Shown: positions 43,674 through 52,747, counted from the first letter of the stretch. The stretch is 64,000 bases of DNA from Pseudomonas mendocina (GCF_900636545.1 NZ_LR134290.1:806001-870000); one strand, 5' to 3'. A program made the numbers and translations. The notes: generated from the sequence alone by a model not told the origin.

Positions 43674-44621
43674 ATGAAACGCCTCGCCCATGTGATGCTC
43701 GGCCTGTTGCTGGTATCCGGGCTGACTCTCGCCGCTTTCGTCGCCCTCAACTGGGCGCCGGACCGTCCTCTGGACGAGCTCAAGGCCCGCTGGGCGCCAC
43801 CGCCGTCGCAGTTCGTCGACGTCGGTGGAATGTCGGTGCACCTTCGTGATCAGGGGCGACGCGATGACCCCGAGCCGATCCTGCTGCTGCACGGCACGTC
43901 GGCCAGCCTGCACACCTGGGAAGGCTGGGTGAAGGAACTGGCCCCACGGCGCCGGGTGATCAGCGTGGATCTGCCCGGCTTCGGCCTCACCGGGCCATTC
44001 GCCGATGGCGATTACCACGTCGAGTACTACACGGCGTTTCTCCTCGCCCTGCTCGATCATCTACGGATGAACCGTGTCGTGCTGGTCGGCAACAGTTTCG
44101 GTGGTCAGTTGGCCTGGCGCTTTGCTCTGGCCCATCCCGAACGTAGCGCACGTCTGGTGCTGGTGGACGCGGCCGGCTATCCGCGCAACGCCGAGTCTGT
44201 ACCGATAGGCTTTCGCCTGGCAGGCATCCCGGCCTTGGCGCCGCTGATGAGCCGCTTGTTGCCGCGGAGCATGATCGAGTCGAGCGTGCGCAACGTTTAT
44301 GGCGATCCGGACAAAGTCGACGATGAACTGGTCGAGCGCTACTACCAACTGACGTTGCGCGAGGGGAACCGCCAGGCCTTGCGCCAGCGCTTCGCTCAGG
44401 CCCTCAGCGGCGAGCTGCACGAGCGTATCGGCGAACTGCAATTGCCTACGTTGATCATCTGGGGCGCGCGTGACCGGCTGATTCCACCGGACAATGCCGA
44501 GCGCTTCGCCGCTGACATCGAGGGCAGCCAACTGGTGCTGTTCGATGACCTTGGCCATGTGCCCCAAGAAGAGGACGCACAGCGCACCGTTGCAGTGCTG
44601 GTTGCCTTTCTGCTGCGCTGA
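43674..44621 (+). CDS. Alpha/beta hydrolase
   Basis: A 315-residue protein with an N-terminal membrane anchor (residues about 5-25) and an alpha/beta hydrolase fold. The oxyanion region is 'LLLHGTSASLHTWEGWV', the nucleophile elbow 'VGNSFGGQLAW' (Ser), the acid 'WGARDRLIPP' (Asp) and the catalytic His in 'DLGHVPQEE'. It resembles esterases and meta-cleavage product hydrolases. The anchor suggests it faces the periplasm. Substrate unknown. Confidence 0.87.
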   Translation: MKRLAHVMLGLLLVSGLTLAAFVALNWAPDRPLDELKARWAPPPSQFVDVGGMSVHLRDQGRRDDPEPILLLHGTSASLHTWEGWVKELAPRRRVISVDLPGFGLTGPFADGDYHVEYYTAFLLALLDHLRMNRVVLVGNSFGGQLAWRFALAHPERSARLVLVDAAGYPRNAESVPIGFRLAGIPALAPLMSRLLPRSMIESSVRNVYGDPDKVDDELVERYYQLTLREGNRQALRQRFAQALSGELHERIGELQLPTLIIWGARDRLIPPDNAERFAADIEGSQLVLFDDLGHVPQEEDAQRTVAVLVAFLLR

Positions 44622-44684
44622 GGCTCTAGCACGGCGCTTTCCAAGTGCTTGATTTTGTTCGATGAAAGGCTTGCCGTTAATGGC

Positions 44685-44700
44685 TGGCGCGTTTCCTGCT
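44685..44700 (+). promoter_or_regulatory. Possible sigma-54 promoter of the TRAP operon
   Basis: TGGCGCGTTTCCTGCT has the GG-N10-GC spacing and 5' TGGC but differs from consensus in two positions. Predicted start near 44711, about 70 bases before the small permease ATG. C4-dicarboxylate-type TRAP operons are often sigma-54 dependent. Confidence 0.35.
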
Positions 44701-44779
44701 ATGGCTCGGCGGGGCAGTTGGCTTTGGCGAATCTTCGTCTAGGCTGACGGGATAACGAACAAAAACAGCAGGAAACTGC

Positions 44780-45286
44780 ATGCGCAAGGGCATTAGAGCT
44801 TTCGTCCGGGTCGTGGACGCATTCAACCTGAGGGTCGGGCGTTTCGCCATGTACCTGATCTTCGCCATGCTGGCGGTGCTGTTGTATTCCTCGATCAGCA
44901 AGACCTTCTTCACGCCATCGATCTGGACCCTGGAAAGCGCCCAGTTCCTCATGGTCGCCTATTTCCTGCTCGGCGGTGCCTACTCGATGCAGCTCGACGC
45001 CCATGTGCGCATGGACCTGGCCTACAGCAACTGGTCGCCGCGCACCCGGGCGCTGGTCGATGCGATCACCGTGTTCATGCTGATCTTCTACCTGGTGATG
45101 CTGCTGATCGGCGGCATTTCCTCCACCGACTACGCCATCGAATACAAGGAAACCAGCTACTCGGCCTGGTCGCCCTACATGGCGCCGATCAAGGTCATCA
45201 TGTGCTTCGGCATCGCGCTGATGCTGTTGCAGGCCATCGCCACCTTCTTCAAGGATGTTTACGCCGCCCGTGGGGAGACGCTGTGA
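44780..45286 (+). CDS. TRAP transporter small permease (DctQ type)
   Basis: A 168-residue protein with four transmembrane helices typical of DctQ: 'FAMYLIFAMLAVLLYSS', 'FLMVAYFLLGGAYSMQLDAHVRMDL' (the conserved AHVRMD region), 'VFMLIFYLVMLLIGG' and 'VIMCFGIALMLLQAIATFF'. It joins the large permease in the sodium-coupled importer. It shares one base with the next gene (TGATG). Confidence 0.9.
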   Translation: MRKGIRAFVRVVDAFNLRVGRFAMYLIFAMLAVLLYSSISKTFFTPSIWTLESAQFLMVAYFLLGGAYSMQLDAHVRMDLAYSNWSPRTRALVDAITVFMLIFYLVMLLIGGISSTDYAIEYKETSYSAWSPYMAPIKVIMCFGIALMLLQAIATFFKDVYAARGETL

Positions 45287-46611
45287 TGAGCTATGAGCTG
45301 ATCGCGTTGCTGATGTTCTCCTCGATGATGTTGTTGTTGCTCACCGGCAAGCGGGTGTTCGGTGCCATCGGTTTCGTCGCGGCGGCTGCCGCCCTGCTGC
45401 TATGGGGCGACGGCGGTTCGGAGATGGCCTTCAGTGCAGCCATGAAGCTGATGAAGTGGTACCCGCTGCTGACCCTGCCGATGTTCGTGTTTATGGGGTA
45501 CATGCTCTCCGAGTCGGGTATTGCCGAAGACCTCTACAAGATGTTCCACGTCTGGATGGGGCCACTGCCGGGCGGTCTGGCCATCGGCACCATCTTCCTC
45601 ATGGTGGCGATCTCGGCGATGAACGGCCTGAGCGTGGCGGGCATGGCCATTGGCGCCAGCATCGCCTTGCCCGAACTGCTCAGGCGTGGCTACGACAAGA
45701 TCATGATTACCGGGGTGATCCAGGCCGGGAGTTCGCTCGGTATTCTGATCCCGCCCAGCGTGGTACTGGTGCTCTACGGCATGATCGCGCGCCAGCCGGT
45801 GGGCCAGCTGTGGCTGGCCGGGGCGATTCCGGGCCTGATGATGGCCGGCATGTTCATGCTCTACATCGCCATTCGCTGCCGCCTGCAGCCGCAGCTCGGC
45901 CCGGCCCTCTCAAAGGCCGAGCGCGAGCAGATCAGCATGCAGGAGAAGCTGCGCCTGCTCAGCGCCGGGCTGGTACCGGTGTTCATCTTCCTGTCGATGA
46001 CCGGGCTGTTCCTGATGGGCTACACCAGCCTGGTGGAAAGCTCGGCGGTCGGTGCAGCCGCCGCGACCCTGGCGGCGCTGTTCAAGGGGCGCCTGAGTGG
46101 CAAGGTGATGGAGGAGACACTGCGTAAGACGCTCGCCATCAGCTGCATGTTCATGTGGATCATCCTTGCAGCCCTGTGCTTCGGTGCGGTGTTCGACGGT
46201 CTCGGCGCGGTCCGCGCCATCGAGAACTTCTTCGTCGACAGTTTGCATCTGGGCCCCTGGCAGATCCTCATCCTGATGCAGATCTCGTTCATCGTGATGG
46301 GCATGTTCCTTGATGACACCGCCATGCTGGTGATCGTCGCGCCGCTCTACATCCCGTTGGTCGGCGCCCTGGGCTTCGATCTGGTCTGGTACGGCGTGCT
46401 CTACACCATCACCTGCCAGATCGCCTACATGACCCCGCCGTTCGGCTACAACCTGTTCCTCATGCGGGCCATGGCACCGCATGAGGTGTCCCTGCGCGAT
46501 ATCTACGTCTCGGTCGTCCCCTTCGTCATCATCATGGTCCTGGCGCTGACCCTGGTCATGGTCTTCCCGCAGCTGGCGCTGTGGTTGCCGCAACTGCACT
46601 ACGGCGGCTGA
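45286..46611 (+). CDS. TRAP transporter large permease (DctM type)
   Basis: A 441-residue protein with about 12 helices. The start at 45286 overlaps the small permease stop. Family hallmarks: 'YPLLTLPMFVFMGYMLSESGIA', 'GVIQAGSSLGILIPPSVVLVLYG' and 'LGMFLDDTAML'-like (here 'VMGMFLDDTAMLVIVAPL'), plus 'TPPFGYNLFLMRA'. It forms the sodium-driven import path. It is followed 134 bases later by the binding protein. Confidence 0.93.
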   Translation: MSYELIALLMFSSMMLLLLTGKRVFGAIGFVAAAAALLLWGDGGSEMAFSAAMKLMKWYPLLTLPMFVFMGYMLSESGIAEDLYKMFHVWMGPLPGGLAIGTIFLMVAISAMNGLSVAGMAIGASIALPELLRRGYDKIMITGVIQAGSSLGILIPPSVVLVLYGMIARQPVGQLWLAGAIPGLMMAGMFMLYIAIRCRLQPQLGPALSKAEREQISMQEKLRLLSAGLVPVFIFLSMTGLFLMGYTSLVESSAVGAAAATLAALFKGRLSGKVMEETLRKTLAISCMFMWIILAALCFGAVFDGLGAVRAIENFFVDSLHLGPWQILILMQISFIVMGMFLDDTAMLVIVAPLYIPLVGALGFDLVWYGVLYTITCQIAYMTPPFGYNLFLMRAMAPHEVSLRDIYVSVVPFVIIMVLALTLVMVFPQLALWLPQLHYGG

Positions 46612-46745
46612 TCAATGGAAATCGGCGCGCCCTGCGCGCCAGCAGTCGAGCCGGCGCCTGCCGGTCACTGGCAAGGCTGTCGCGATGCCGCGGCGGCAAC
46701 AAGCGGTTGTATTGCATCTGCATCGACACTATCGGAGAGACCAGC

Positions 46746-47783
46746 ATGAGTACTAGACGCGATTTCCTGAAAACCGCCGCGGTCGGCACCGCCGCCCTCG
46801 GCTCGGCGCATATCTATGCTGCCGAACCGAAGAAGATTACCTGGCGCCTGCAGACCTACGCCGGCGCGGCGCTGGCCGAGCACGTGATCAAACCCTCGAT
46901 CGACGCCTTCAACAAGGCGGCCAACGGCCAGATGGAGATCAAGCTGTACTTCGCCGATCAACTGGTGCCCACCGGCGAGCTGTTTCGTGCCATGCAGCGT
47001 GGCACCATCGACGCGGTGCAGAGCGACGACGACTCGATTGCCGCACCGGTGGACGTCTCGGTGTTCGGTGGCTACTTCCCCTTCGCCACCCGTTACAGTC
47101 TCGACGTGCCGGTCCTGTTCGAACAGTACGGGCTCAACGAGATCTGGGCCGAGGCCTATGGCGAGGTCAAGGGTGTGACCTGGCTCGGCGCCGGTGCCTG
47201 GGACCCTTGCCACTTCGCCACCGTGCAGCCAATCAGAAAGCTCGATGACCTCAAGGGCAAACGCATCTTCACTTTCCCTACCGCCGGCAAGTTCCTTTCG
47301 CGCTTCGGCGTGATTCCGGTGACCCTGCCCTGGGAAGACGTCGAGGTGGCGATCCAGACCGGCGAGCTGGACGGTATCGCCTGGTCTGGCATTACCGAGG
47401 ACTACACCGTCGGCTGGGCCAACGTCACCAAGTATTTCCTGACCAACAACATCTCCGGTGCCTGGTGCGGCTCCTACTTCGCCAACTCGGAAAAATGGGC
47501 CGAGGTGCCGGAGCATCTCAAGACCCTGTTCAAGCTGTGCATGGACAGCTCCAACTACTACCGCCAGCACTGGTACTGGGGCGGCGAGGCGCAGCTGCGT
47601 GTCGAGGGCGGCAAGCTGGAGCTGACCTCCATTCCCGCCGAAGAGTGGGCCACGGTTGAAGCCGAGGCGCAGAAATTCTGGGACGAAATCGCCAAGACCA
47701 GCCCGCGCTGCGCCAAGGTGGTGGACATCTTCAAGAAGTACAACGCGCTGATGGCCAAGGCCGGTTCGCCCTATCGCGGTTGA
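46746..47783 (+). CDS. TRAP transporter substrate-binding protein (DctP type)
   Basis: A 345-residue periplasmic protein. The start at 46746 begins a Tat-type signal (STRRDFLKTAAVGTAALGSA). The mature part shows the DctP fold ('EHVIKPSIDAFNKAANGQMEIKLYFADQLVPTGELFRAMQRGTIDAV', 'DLKGKRIFTFPTAGKFLSRFG'). Aromatic residues (Trp/Tyr in 'WNGITEDYTVGW'-like stretches) resemble binding proteins for 2-oxoacids or lactate-like ligands. The ligand cannot be told by eye; the neighbouring catabolic genes suggest a small amine- or alcohol-related acid. Confidence 0.92.
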   Translation: MSTRRDFLKTAAVGTAALGSAHIYAAEPKKITWRLQTYAGAALAEHVIKPSIDAFNKAANGQMEIKLYFADQLVPTGELFRAMQRGTIDAVQSDDDSIAAPVDVSVFGGYFPFATRYSLDVPVLFEQYGLNEIWAEAYGEVKGVTWLGAGAWDPCHFATVQPIRKLDDLKGKRIFTFPTAGKFLSRFGVIPVTLPWEDVEVAIQTGELDGIAWSGITEDYTVGWANVTKYFLTNNISGAWCGSYFANSEKWAEVPEHLKTLFKLCMDSSNYYRQHWYWGGEAQLRVEGGKLELTSIPAEEWATVEAEAQKFWDEIAKTSPRCAKVVDIFKKYNALMAKAGSPYRG

Positions 47784-47803
47784 TGTCATTTGAGTGAGCC
47801 AGA

Positions 47804-47829
47804 GCGCCCGTACCGAGCGGTACGGGCGC
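47804..47829. terminator. GC-rich hairpin after the TRAP genes
   Basis: An 11-bp perfect stem (GCGCCCGTACC/GGTACGGGCGC) with a 4-base loop lies 21 bases after the binding protein stop. No T-run follows, so termination may be partial. Confidence 0.5.
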
Positions 47830-48040
47830 GGTTCCATCCAGCGCGGCATCGCTCCAGTCAGATTTTTCCCTGCGTGTGCCTGCCATCCCGGCAATCCTGT
47901 ACCACACTCTATGAGCCTGAAACGGACGCTATACCAAGCGTCGTGCTGCGCTCGTGCGTTATCGGCCTTGCCTGGCCGCTCATCGATGCCCAGCCCTGCG
48001 CTTGACCCGCTTGCCATAACAACAAGACACAGGGGTTAGC

Positions 48041-49414
48041 ATGTTCAAACCACGGGATGTAAAGACCCTGGACGATGCGCGGCGCATCGTCGAGGAGCGT
48101 GGCCTTAGCCACGTGAAAGTCGGTCTGTTCGATAACGATGGGGTGATGCGCGGCAAGTACATGAGCCGCAGCAAGTTCTTCTCCGCTCTCGAGCACGGCT
48201 TCGCCTTCTGCGATGTGGTGCTCGGTTGGGACGTCAAGGATCAGCTCTACGACAATACCCAATACACCGGCTGGCATAGCGGCTACCCGGACGCGCCGGT
48301 GCGTATCCTGCCGCACACCTGCCGCGAGATTCCCTTCGAGAACGGCATGTTGCTGTTTCTCGCCGAGTTCGACCAGCAGGCCGAGGCGGTGTGCCCGCGC
48401 GGCACGCTGCGCCGGGTGATCCAGCGCTGCCAGGACATGGGCTTCGAGCCCTATGCGGCGCTGGAGTACGAGTTCTTCATGTTCGATGAAACCCCGGACT
48501 CTGCGCGGGCCAAAGGCTTTCGCGATCTCAAGCCGTTCACCCCGGACTGGTTCGGTTATTCGATGATCCGCAACTCGGTGCATGCCGAGCTCTATCACCA
48601 GATTCTCGAAATGGGCGAGGCGATGGACTTTCCCATCGAAGGCCTGCACACCGAGACCGGCCCGGGCGTGCTCGAGGCAGCCATCGCCTACGACCATGCC
48701 GAGGCGGCGGCGGACAAGGGCGCGTTGTTCAAGACCTTCATGAAGGTACTGGCTCAGCGCAACGGGCTGATGGCCACCTTCATGGCCAAGTGGTCGGGCA
48801 AGTACCCAGGACAGAGCGGCCACATCCATGTGTCGTTGCGTGATCGCAAGACGGACAAGTCTGCGTTCTACGACCCCAGCCAGGCGCACAACATGAGCAA
48901 GCTGCAGCGGCATTTTCTCGCCGGGCAGCAGCGTCTGATGCCGCAGTTCCTGTGCATGGTGGCGCCGACTCTGAATAGCTACCGGCGCTTGATCCCCGGC
49001 TTCTGGGCGCCTACCGACGCCACCTGGGGGGTGGAGAACCGCACCGCAGCGCTGCGGGTGATTCCCGGCAGCGACAAGTCGCAGCGCCAGGAATACCGCC
49101 TTGGCGCTGCCGACGGTAATCCCTTTCTGGCCCTGTCGGTAGCTATCGGCTCGGGGCTGTACGGGATCATGCAGGAGTGGGAGCCGACCGAGCCGGTCAG
49201 TGGCAACGCCTATGCGGTCAAGCACCCCGAGGAGTTGGCGCTGCCGCGTACGCTGTGGGACGCCGCGCAGCGCCTCAAGGATTCGCTGGCAGCGCGCGAG
49301 CTGTTCGGCGATGCCTTCGTCGAGCACTTCGCCGCCAGCCGCGAGTGGGAAGAGCGTGAGTACCGCCGCCATGTCAGCGATTGGGAGCTGGATCGCTACT
49401 TCGAAATCATCTGA
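48041..49414 (+). CDS. Glutamine-synthetase-like gamma-glutamyl ligase
   Basis: A 457-residue GS-family enzyme, distinct from housekeeping GlnA. Family motifs are seen: 'EYEFFMFDE' (metal Glu), 'TETGPGVLEAAIAYDHA', 'FMAKWSGKYPGQSGHIHVSLRD' (His) and 'GVENRTAALRVI' (Arg). The adenylylation region of GlnA is absent. GS-like enzymes such as PuuA, IpuC and GlnA4 join glutamate to polyamines, isopropylamine or ethanolamine. The following aldehyde and alcohol dehydrogenases fit a gamma-glutamylated amino alcohol. A possible uptake system (TRAP) lies upstream. Substrate is inferred only. Confidence 0.85.
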   Translation: MFKPRDVKTLDDARRIVEERGLSHVKVGLFDNDGVMRGKYMSRSKFFSALEHGFAFCDVVLGWDVKDQLYDNTQYTGWHSGYPDAPVRILPHTCREIPFENGMLLFLAEFDQQAEAVCPRGTLRRVIQRCQDMGFEPYAALEYEFFMFDETPDSARAKGFRDLKPFTPDWFGYSMIRNSVHAELYHQILEMGEAMDFPIEGLHTETGPGVLEAAIAYDHAEAAADKGALFKTFMKVLAQRNGLMATFMAKWSGKYPGQSGHIHVSLRDRKTDKSAFYDPSQAHNMSKLQRHFLAGQQRLMPQFLCMVAPTLNSYRRLIPGFWAPTDATWGVENRTAALRVIPGSDKSQRQEYRLGAADGNPFLALSVAIGSGLYGIMQEWEPTEPVSGNAYAVKHPEELALPRTLWDAAQRLKDSLAARELFGDAFVEHFAASREWEEREYRRHVSDWELDRYFEII

Positions 49415-49425
49415 TTCCACCGTCC

Positions 49426-49484
49426 GTAGCCCGGATGCAATCCGGGGCGGTTTCGTCGAGTGCCCCGGATCGCATTCGGGCTAC
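49426..49484. repeat. Imperfect palindromic repeat (GTAGCCCGGAT type)
   Basis: Two 22-base arms (from GTAGCCCGGATGCAATCCGG and its near complement) around a 15-base centre, between the ligase and the aldehyde dehydrogenase genes. This GTAGCCCG...CGGGCTAC element is a frequent Pseudomonas intergenic repeat. It lies within a likely operon and could tune expression. Confidence 0.7.
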
Positions 49485-49509
49485 GCGGGCAAGATTTCTG
49501 GAGCACCTT

Positions 49510-50898
49510 ATGAGCAAACTGCAATGCATTTCCCCCATCGACGGCTCGGTCTACGTCGAGCGTCATCTGGCTTCCAATCCTGAAGTACTGGTGGCGCTGG
49601 CCAAGGCCGAGCTGGCGCAGCAGGCCTGGAAGCAGACGCCGCTGCGCGAACGTATCGCCATCGGCCGGCGCGCCATCGAAGCCTTCGCTGCACGTGAGGC
49701 GCAACTGGCCGAAGAGCTGTGCTGGATGATGGGCCGGCCAATCCGTTACGCCGCTGGCGAGATCCGTGGCTTCGTCGAGCGTGCCAGCCATATGGCCGAT
49801 ATCGCCGAGGGCTCGCTGGCCGACATCCGCCTGCCGGAAAAGGCCGGCTTCACCCGTTTCATTCGCCGTGAGCCATTGGGCCTGGCGTTGATCATCGCAC
49901 CCTGGAACTACCCCTATCTGACCGCCGTCAATGCGGTGATGCCGGCGCTGTTGGCGGGCAATGTGGTGTTGCTCAAGCACTCGGCGCAGACGCCGCTGTG
50001 CGCCGAACGCATGGTCGGGGCCTTCGCCGAAGCTGGTCTGCCCGAAGGCGTATTCCAGTACCTGCACCTGAGCCATGGCGAGACCGAAGCCTTGATTCGC
50101 TCACCAAGCATCGACCATGTCGCTTTTACCGGTTCGGTGCCCGGTGGCGCCATGGTCGAGCGTGCGGCGGCCGGGCGTTTCATCAGCGTCGGGCTGGAGC
50201 TGGGCGGCAAGGACCCGGCTTACGTCCGCGCCGATGCCGATCTGCAGCACGCGGTGGAAACCGCCATCGACGGCGCCTTTTTCAATTCCGGGCAATCCTG
50301 CTGCGGCGTCGAGCGTATCTACGTGCACGAGTCATTGTTCGATGAGTTCGTCGAGCGCGCGGTGGCGTTGGTGCGCCAATACAAACTGGGGCGTTCGGAC
50401 GACCCGCAGACCACCCTCGGCCCGCTGGTGCGCAGCGACGCCGCCGACTTCGTCCGCGCACAGATCGCCGAGGCGGTCGCGCAGGGCGCCAGAGCGCATA
50501 TCGACCCGGCCGAGTTTCCATTAGACGCGCCAGGCACGCCCTACCTGGCGCCGCAGGTGCTGACCAACGTCAACCATGAAATGCGCGTGATGACCGAGGA
50601 ATCCTTCGGCCCCGTGGTGGGCATTCAGAAGGTTGCCGACGACGAGGAAGCGCTGGCGCTGATGAACGACAGCGAGTTCGGCCTGACCGCAGCCATCTTC
50701 AGTCGCGATGTCGACGCCGCCATGGCTTTGGCTGATCGGGTCGAGGCCGGCACGGTGTTCCTCAACCGCTGCGATTACCTCGATCCCGGCCTGGCCTGGA
50801 CCGGGGTGAAGTACTCGGGGCGCGGCTGCACCCTCTCAAGGGTCGGCTACGAGCAACTGACCCGGCCGAAATCCTTCCACTTCAAGACTCAGCTGTGA
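49510..50898 (+). CDS. Aldehyde dehydrogenase family protein
   Basis: A 462-residue NAD(P)-dependent aldehyde dehydrogenase; start at 49510 (MSKLQCISP). Motifs: 'APWNYPYLTAVNAVMPALLAGN' (substrate/cofactor site), 'FTGSVPGG', 'GLELGGKDPAYV' (general base Glu) and 'FFNSGQSCCGVERIYV' (catalytic Cys). It ends 10 bases before the iron alcohol dehydrogenase. In context it would oxidise the aldehyde made by that enzyme to a gamma-glutamyl acid. Confidence 0.92.
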   Translation: MSKLQCISPIDGSVYVERHLASNPEVLVALAKAELAQQAWKQTPLRERIAIGRRAIEAFAAREAQLAEELCWMMGRPIRYAAGEIRGFVERASHMADIAEGSLADIRLPEKAGFTRFIRREPLGLALIIAPWNYPYLTAVNAVMPALLAGNVVLLKHSAQTPLCAERMVGAFAEAGLPEGVFQYLHLSHGETEALIRSPSIDHVAFTGSVPGGAMVERAAAGRFISVGLELGGKDPAYVRADADLQHAVETAIDGAFFNSGQSCCGVERIYVHESLFDEFVERAVALVRQYKLGRSDDPQTTLGPLVRSDAADFVRAQIAEAVAQGARAHIDPAEFPLDAPGTPYLAPQVLTNVNHEMRVMTEESFGPVVGIQKVADDEEALALMNDSEFGLTAAIFSRDVDAAMALADRVEAGTVFLNRCDYLDPGLAWTGVKYSGRGCTLSRVGYEQLTRPKSFHFKTQL

Positions 50899-50908
50899 GG
50901 CGCGCGCC

Positions 50909-52078
50909 ATGATTCTCGATCAGTACCGCATGAACTGGAACTACCCGACCTCGATGCGCGTTGGCGTTGGGCGCATTGCCGAGTTGGCCGAGGCCTGCAG
51001 TCAACTGGGTATGCGCGCGCCGCTGCTGTGCACCGATCCCGGCCTGGCTGCGTTACCGATGATCGACGCGGCGTTGCGTCAGTGCCGCGATGCCGGATTG
51101 AAGGCTGGGCTGTTCTCGGCGATCAAGGGCAACCCCACCGGCAGCAACGTGATGGACGGTGTCGCTGCATTTAAGACAGGCGGACATGACGGGGTGATCG
51201 CCTTCGGCGGCGGCTCGGCGCTGGATGCCGGCAAGGCCATCGCCCTGATGGTCGGCCAGGATCGGCCGTTGTGGGATTTCGAGGACATCGGCGACAACGC
51301 CAGTCGGGTCAATGTAGCCGGTATGGCACCGGTGGTGGCGGTGCCGACCACGGCCGGCACCGGCTCGGAAGTCGGTCGCGCCTCGGTGATCACCGACGAC
51401 ACGGCGCATATCAAACGCATCATCTTCCACGCGCGGATGCTGCCGGCGCTGGTGATTCTCGACCCCGAGCTGACCGTCGGCCTGCCGGCGAAAATCACCG
51501 CCGCCACCGGCATGGACGCGCTGTCGCACAGCCTGGAGGCCTTCTGCTCGCCGCTGTTTCACCCCATGGCCGAGGGCATCGCCCTGGAGGGCATGCGTCT
51601 GGTGCAGCAGTACCTGCCGCGTGCAGTGGCGCAGGGTGGTGATGTCGAGGCGCGGCTGCAGATGCTGGTGGCCTCGAGCATGGGTGCCACCGCCTTCCAG
51701 CGTGGCCTGGGGGCGATGCATGCGCTGGCGCATCCGCTGGGTGCCCTGTATGACGCCCATCATGGCTTGCTCAATGCGGTGCTGATGCCGTACGTGCTGG
51801 TGGCTAACCGTGGCGCCATCGAGCCGCAGATGGAGAAGATGGCGCGCTACCTGGCGCTGCCGGGCGGCGGCTTCGAGGCGGTGCTGGAGTGGGTGCTGGC
51901 GCTGCGCAGCGAGGTGGGCATCCCCCACAGCCTGGGTGAGATCGGCATCGACGATGCGCGCATCGAACAGGTCGGGCGCATGGCCGAGGTCGACCCCTCT
52001 GCCGGTACCAACCCCATCGGCTTCAGCGCCGTGCAATACAGCGCATTGTTCGAGAAAGCCGTGCGCGGGACATTGTAG
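50909..52078 (+). CDS. Iron-containing (group III) alcohol dehydrogenase
   Basis: A 389-residue enzyme of the Fe-ADH family. The NAD-binding region 'GVIAFGGGSALDAGKAIALM' and 'VPTTAGTGSEVGRASVIT' are typical. Metal ligands: Asp and His in 'GMDALSHSLEAF' and two His in 'GAMHALAHPLGALYDAHHG'. It would oxidise an alcohol, here probably the hydroxyl of a gamma-glutamylated amino alcohol, to an aldehyde for the enzyme encoded just upstream. It ends the presumed operon; two hairpins of the CTCTCCC family follow. Confidence 0.92.
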   Translation: MILDQYRMNWNYPTSMRVGVGRIAELAEACSQLGMRAPLLCTDPGLAALPMIDAALRQCRDAGLKAGLFSAIKGNPTGSNVMDGVAAFKTGGHDGVIAFGGGSALDAGKAIALMVGQDRPLWDFEDIGDNASRVNVAGMAPVVAVPTTAGTGSEVGRASVITDDTAHIKRIIFHARMLPALVILDPELTVGLPAKITAATGMDALSHSLEAFCSPLFHPMAEGIALEGMRLVQQYLPRAVAQGGDVEARLQMLVASSMGATAFQRGLGAMHALAHPLGALYDAHHGLLNAVLMPYVLVANRGAIEPQMEKMARYLALPGGGFEAVLEWVLALRSEVGIPHSLGEIGIDDARIEQVGRMAEVDPSAGTNPIGFSAVQYSALFEKAVRGTL

Positions 52079-52101
52079 CCCGACCCTCTCCCCCCAGCCC
52101 G

Positions 52102-52187
52102 CTCTCCCGCAAGCGGGAGAGGGGAGCAGTGCAGCAAGCGTCTGATACTGGCGGCGGATGGCTCCCTCTCCCATTTATGGGAGAGGG
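52102..52187. repeat. Two CTCTCCC/GGGAGAG hairpins between convergent genes
   Basis: CTCTCCCGC/GCGGGAGAG (52102-52121) and CCCTCTCCCAT/ATGGGAGAGGG (52164-52187), each with a two-base loop, lie between the convergent alcohol dehydrogenase and the 177-residue protein gene. They belong to the same family as the element at 27892-27990 and may act as a bidirectional terminator. Confidence 0.6.
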
Positions 52188-52213
52188 CTTGGGGAGAGAG
52201 GAAAATCTGTGGT

Positions 52214-52747
52214 TTATTCCCCGGCCTGAGCCGCCTGCAAAGCCTCCAGCGCCGGCGCGGCGTAGATGCCCACTTCCACCGCCAGCTCCATTACCCGCGG
52301 CAGGTCGCTGGCGTACACCAGCACGGCCTGCAGCTCGTCATCCAGTGGCTCGCTGAAATCCACCAGCACGTAGCCGCCGGTTTCCGGTGACAGTGCCGAG
52401 AGCTGCACCTGGATACGGTTGAGCGCCTTGAGCGGCTCGGTCTTGGCCAGTTGCTTGGCCTTGAGTACGAACTGCACCTGCGGGCCGAAGGATTCGGTGA
52501 TGCGCTGGAACAGCTCCTCGTAGCTGTCGGCCTGGAACAGCACTGTATCCGGCAGGCTGCCGACCACCACCCATTCGCCCAGCGGGATGGGGAATTCGTC
52601 GTCGTAGTTGACGTCCGGGTTGGCGGCGAGGAACGCGGCCGGGTCGGCGTAGGCCTGCGTGGCCTCGTCAGCGATACGGGCGATCTCGTCCTCGGGCAGG
52701 CAGCCGGAGCTTATCTTGGCGATCAGTTCTTCCAGCTGGGCTTTCAT
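52214..52747 (-). CDS. Conserved hypothetical protein next to the Hsp70-like gene
   Basis: A 177-residue acidic, soluble protein without signal or membrane segment. It begins 'MKAQLEELIAKISSGCLPED' (helical) and contains 'GEWVVVGSLPDTVLFQADSYEEL' and 'GGYVLVDFSEPLDDELQAVLVYA'. I do not recognise a family. It lies downstream of the Hsp70-like gene on the same strand, 176 bases apart and separated by an intergenic palindrome, so a functional link is only possible. It has a fair ribosome binding site (GAGGAATAG). Confidence 0.7.
   Translation of the reverse strand: MKAQLEELIAKISSGCLPEDEIARIADEATQAYADPAAFLAANPDVNYDDEFPIPLGEWVVVGSLPDTVLFQADSYEELFQRITESFGPQVQFVLKAKQLAKTEPLKALNRIQVQLSALSPETGGYVLVDFSEPLDDELQAVLVYASDLPRVMELAVEVGIYAAPALEALQAAQAGE

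Noticed and set aside
46665..49420. Long minus-strand frames over the TRAP binding protein and the ligase
   Set aside because: Both plus-strand genes carry clear family motifs; the antisense translations do not.
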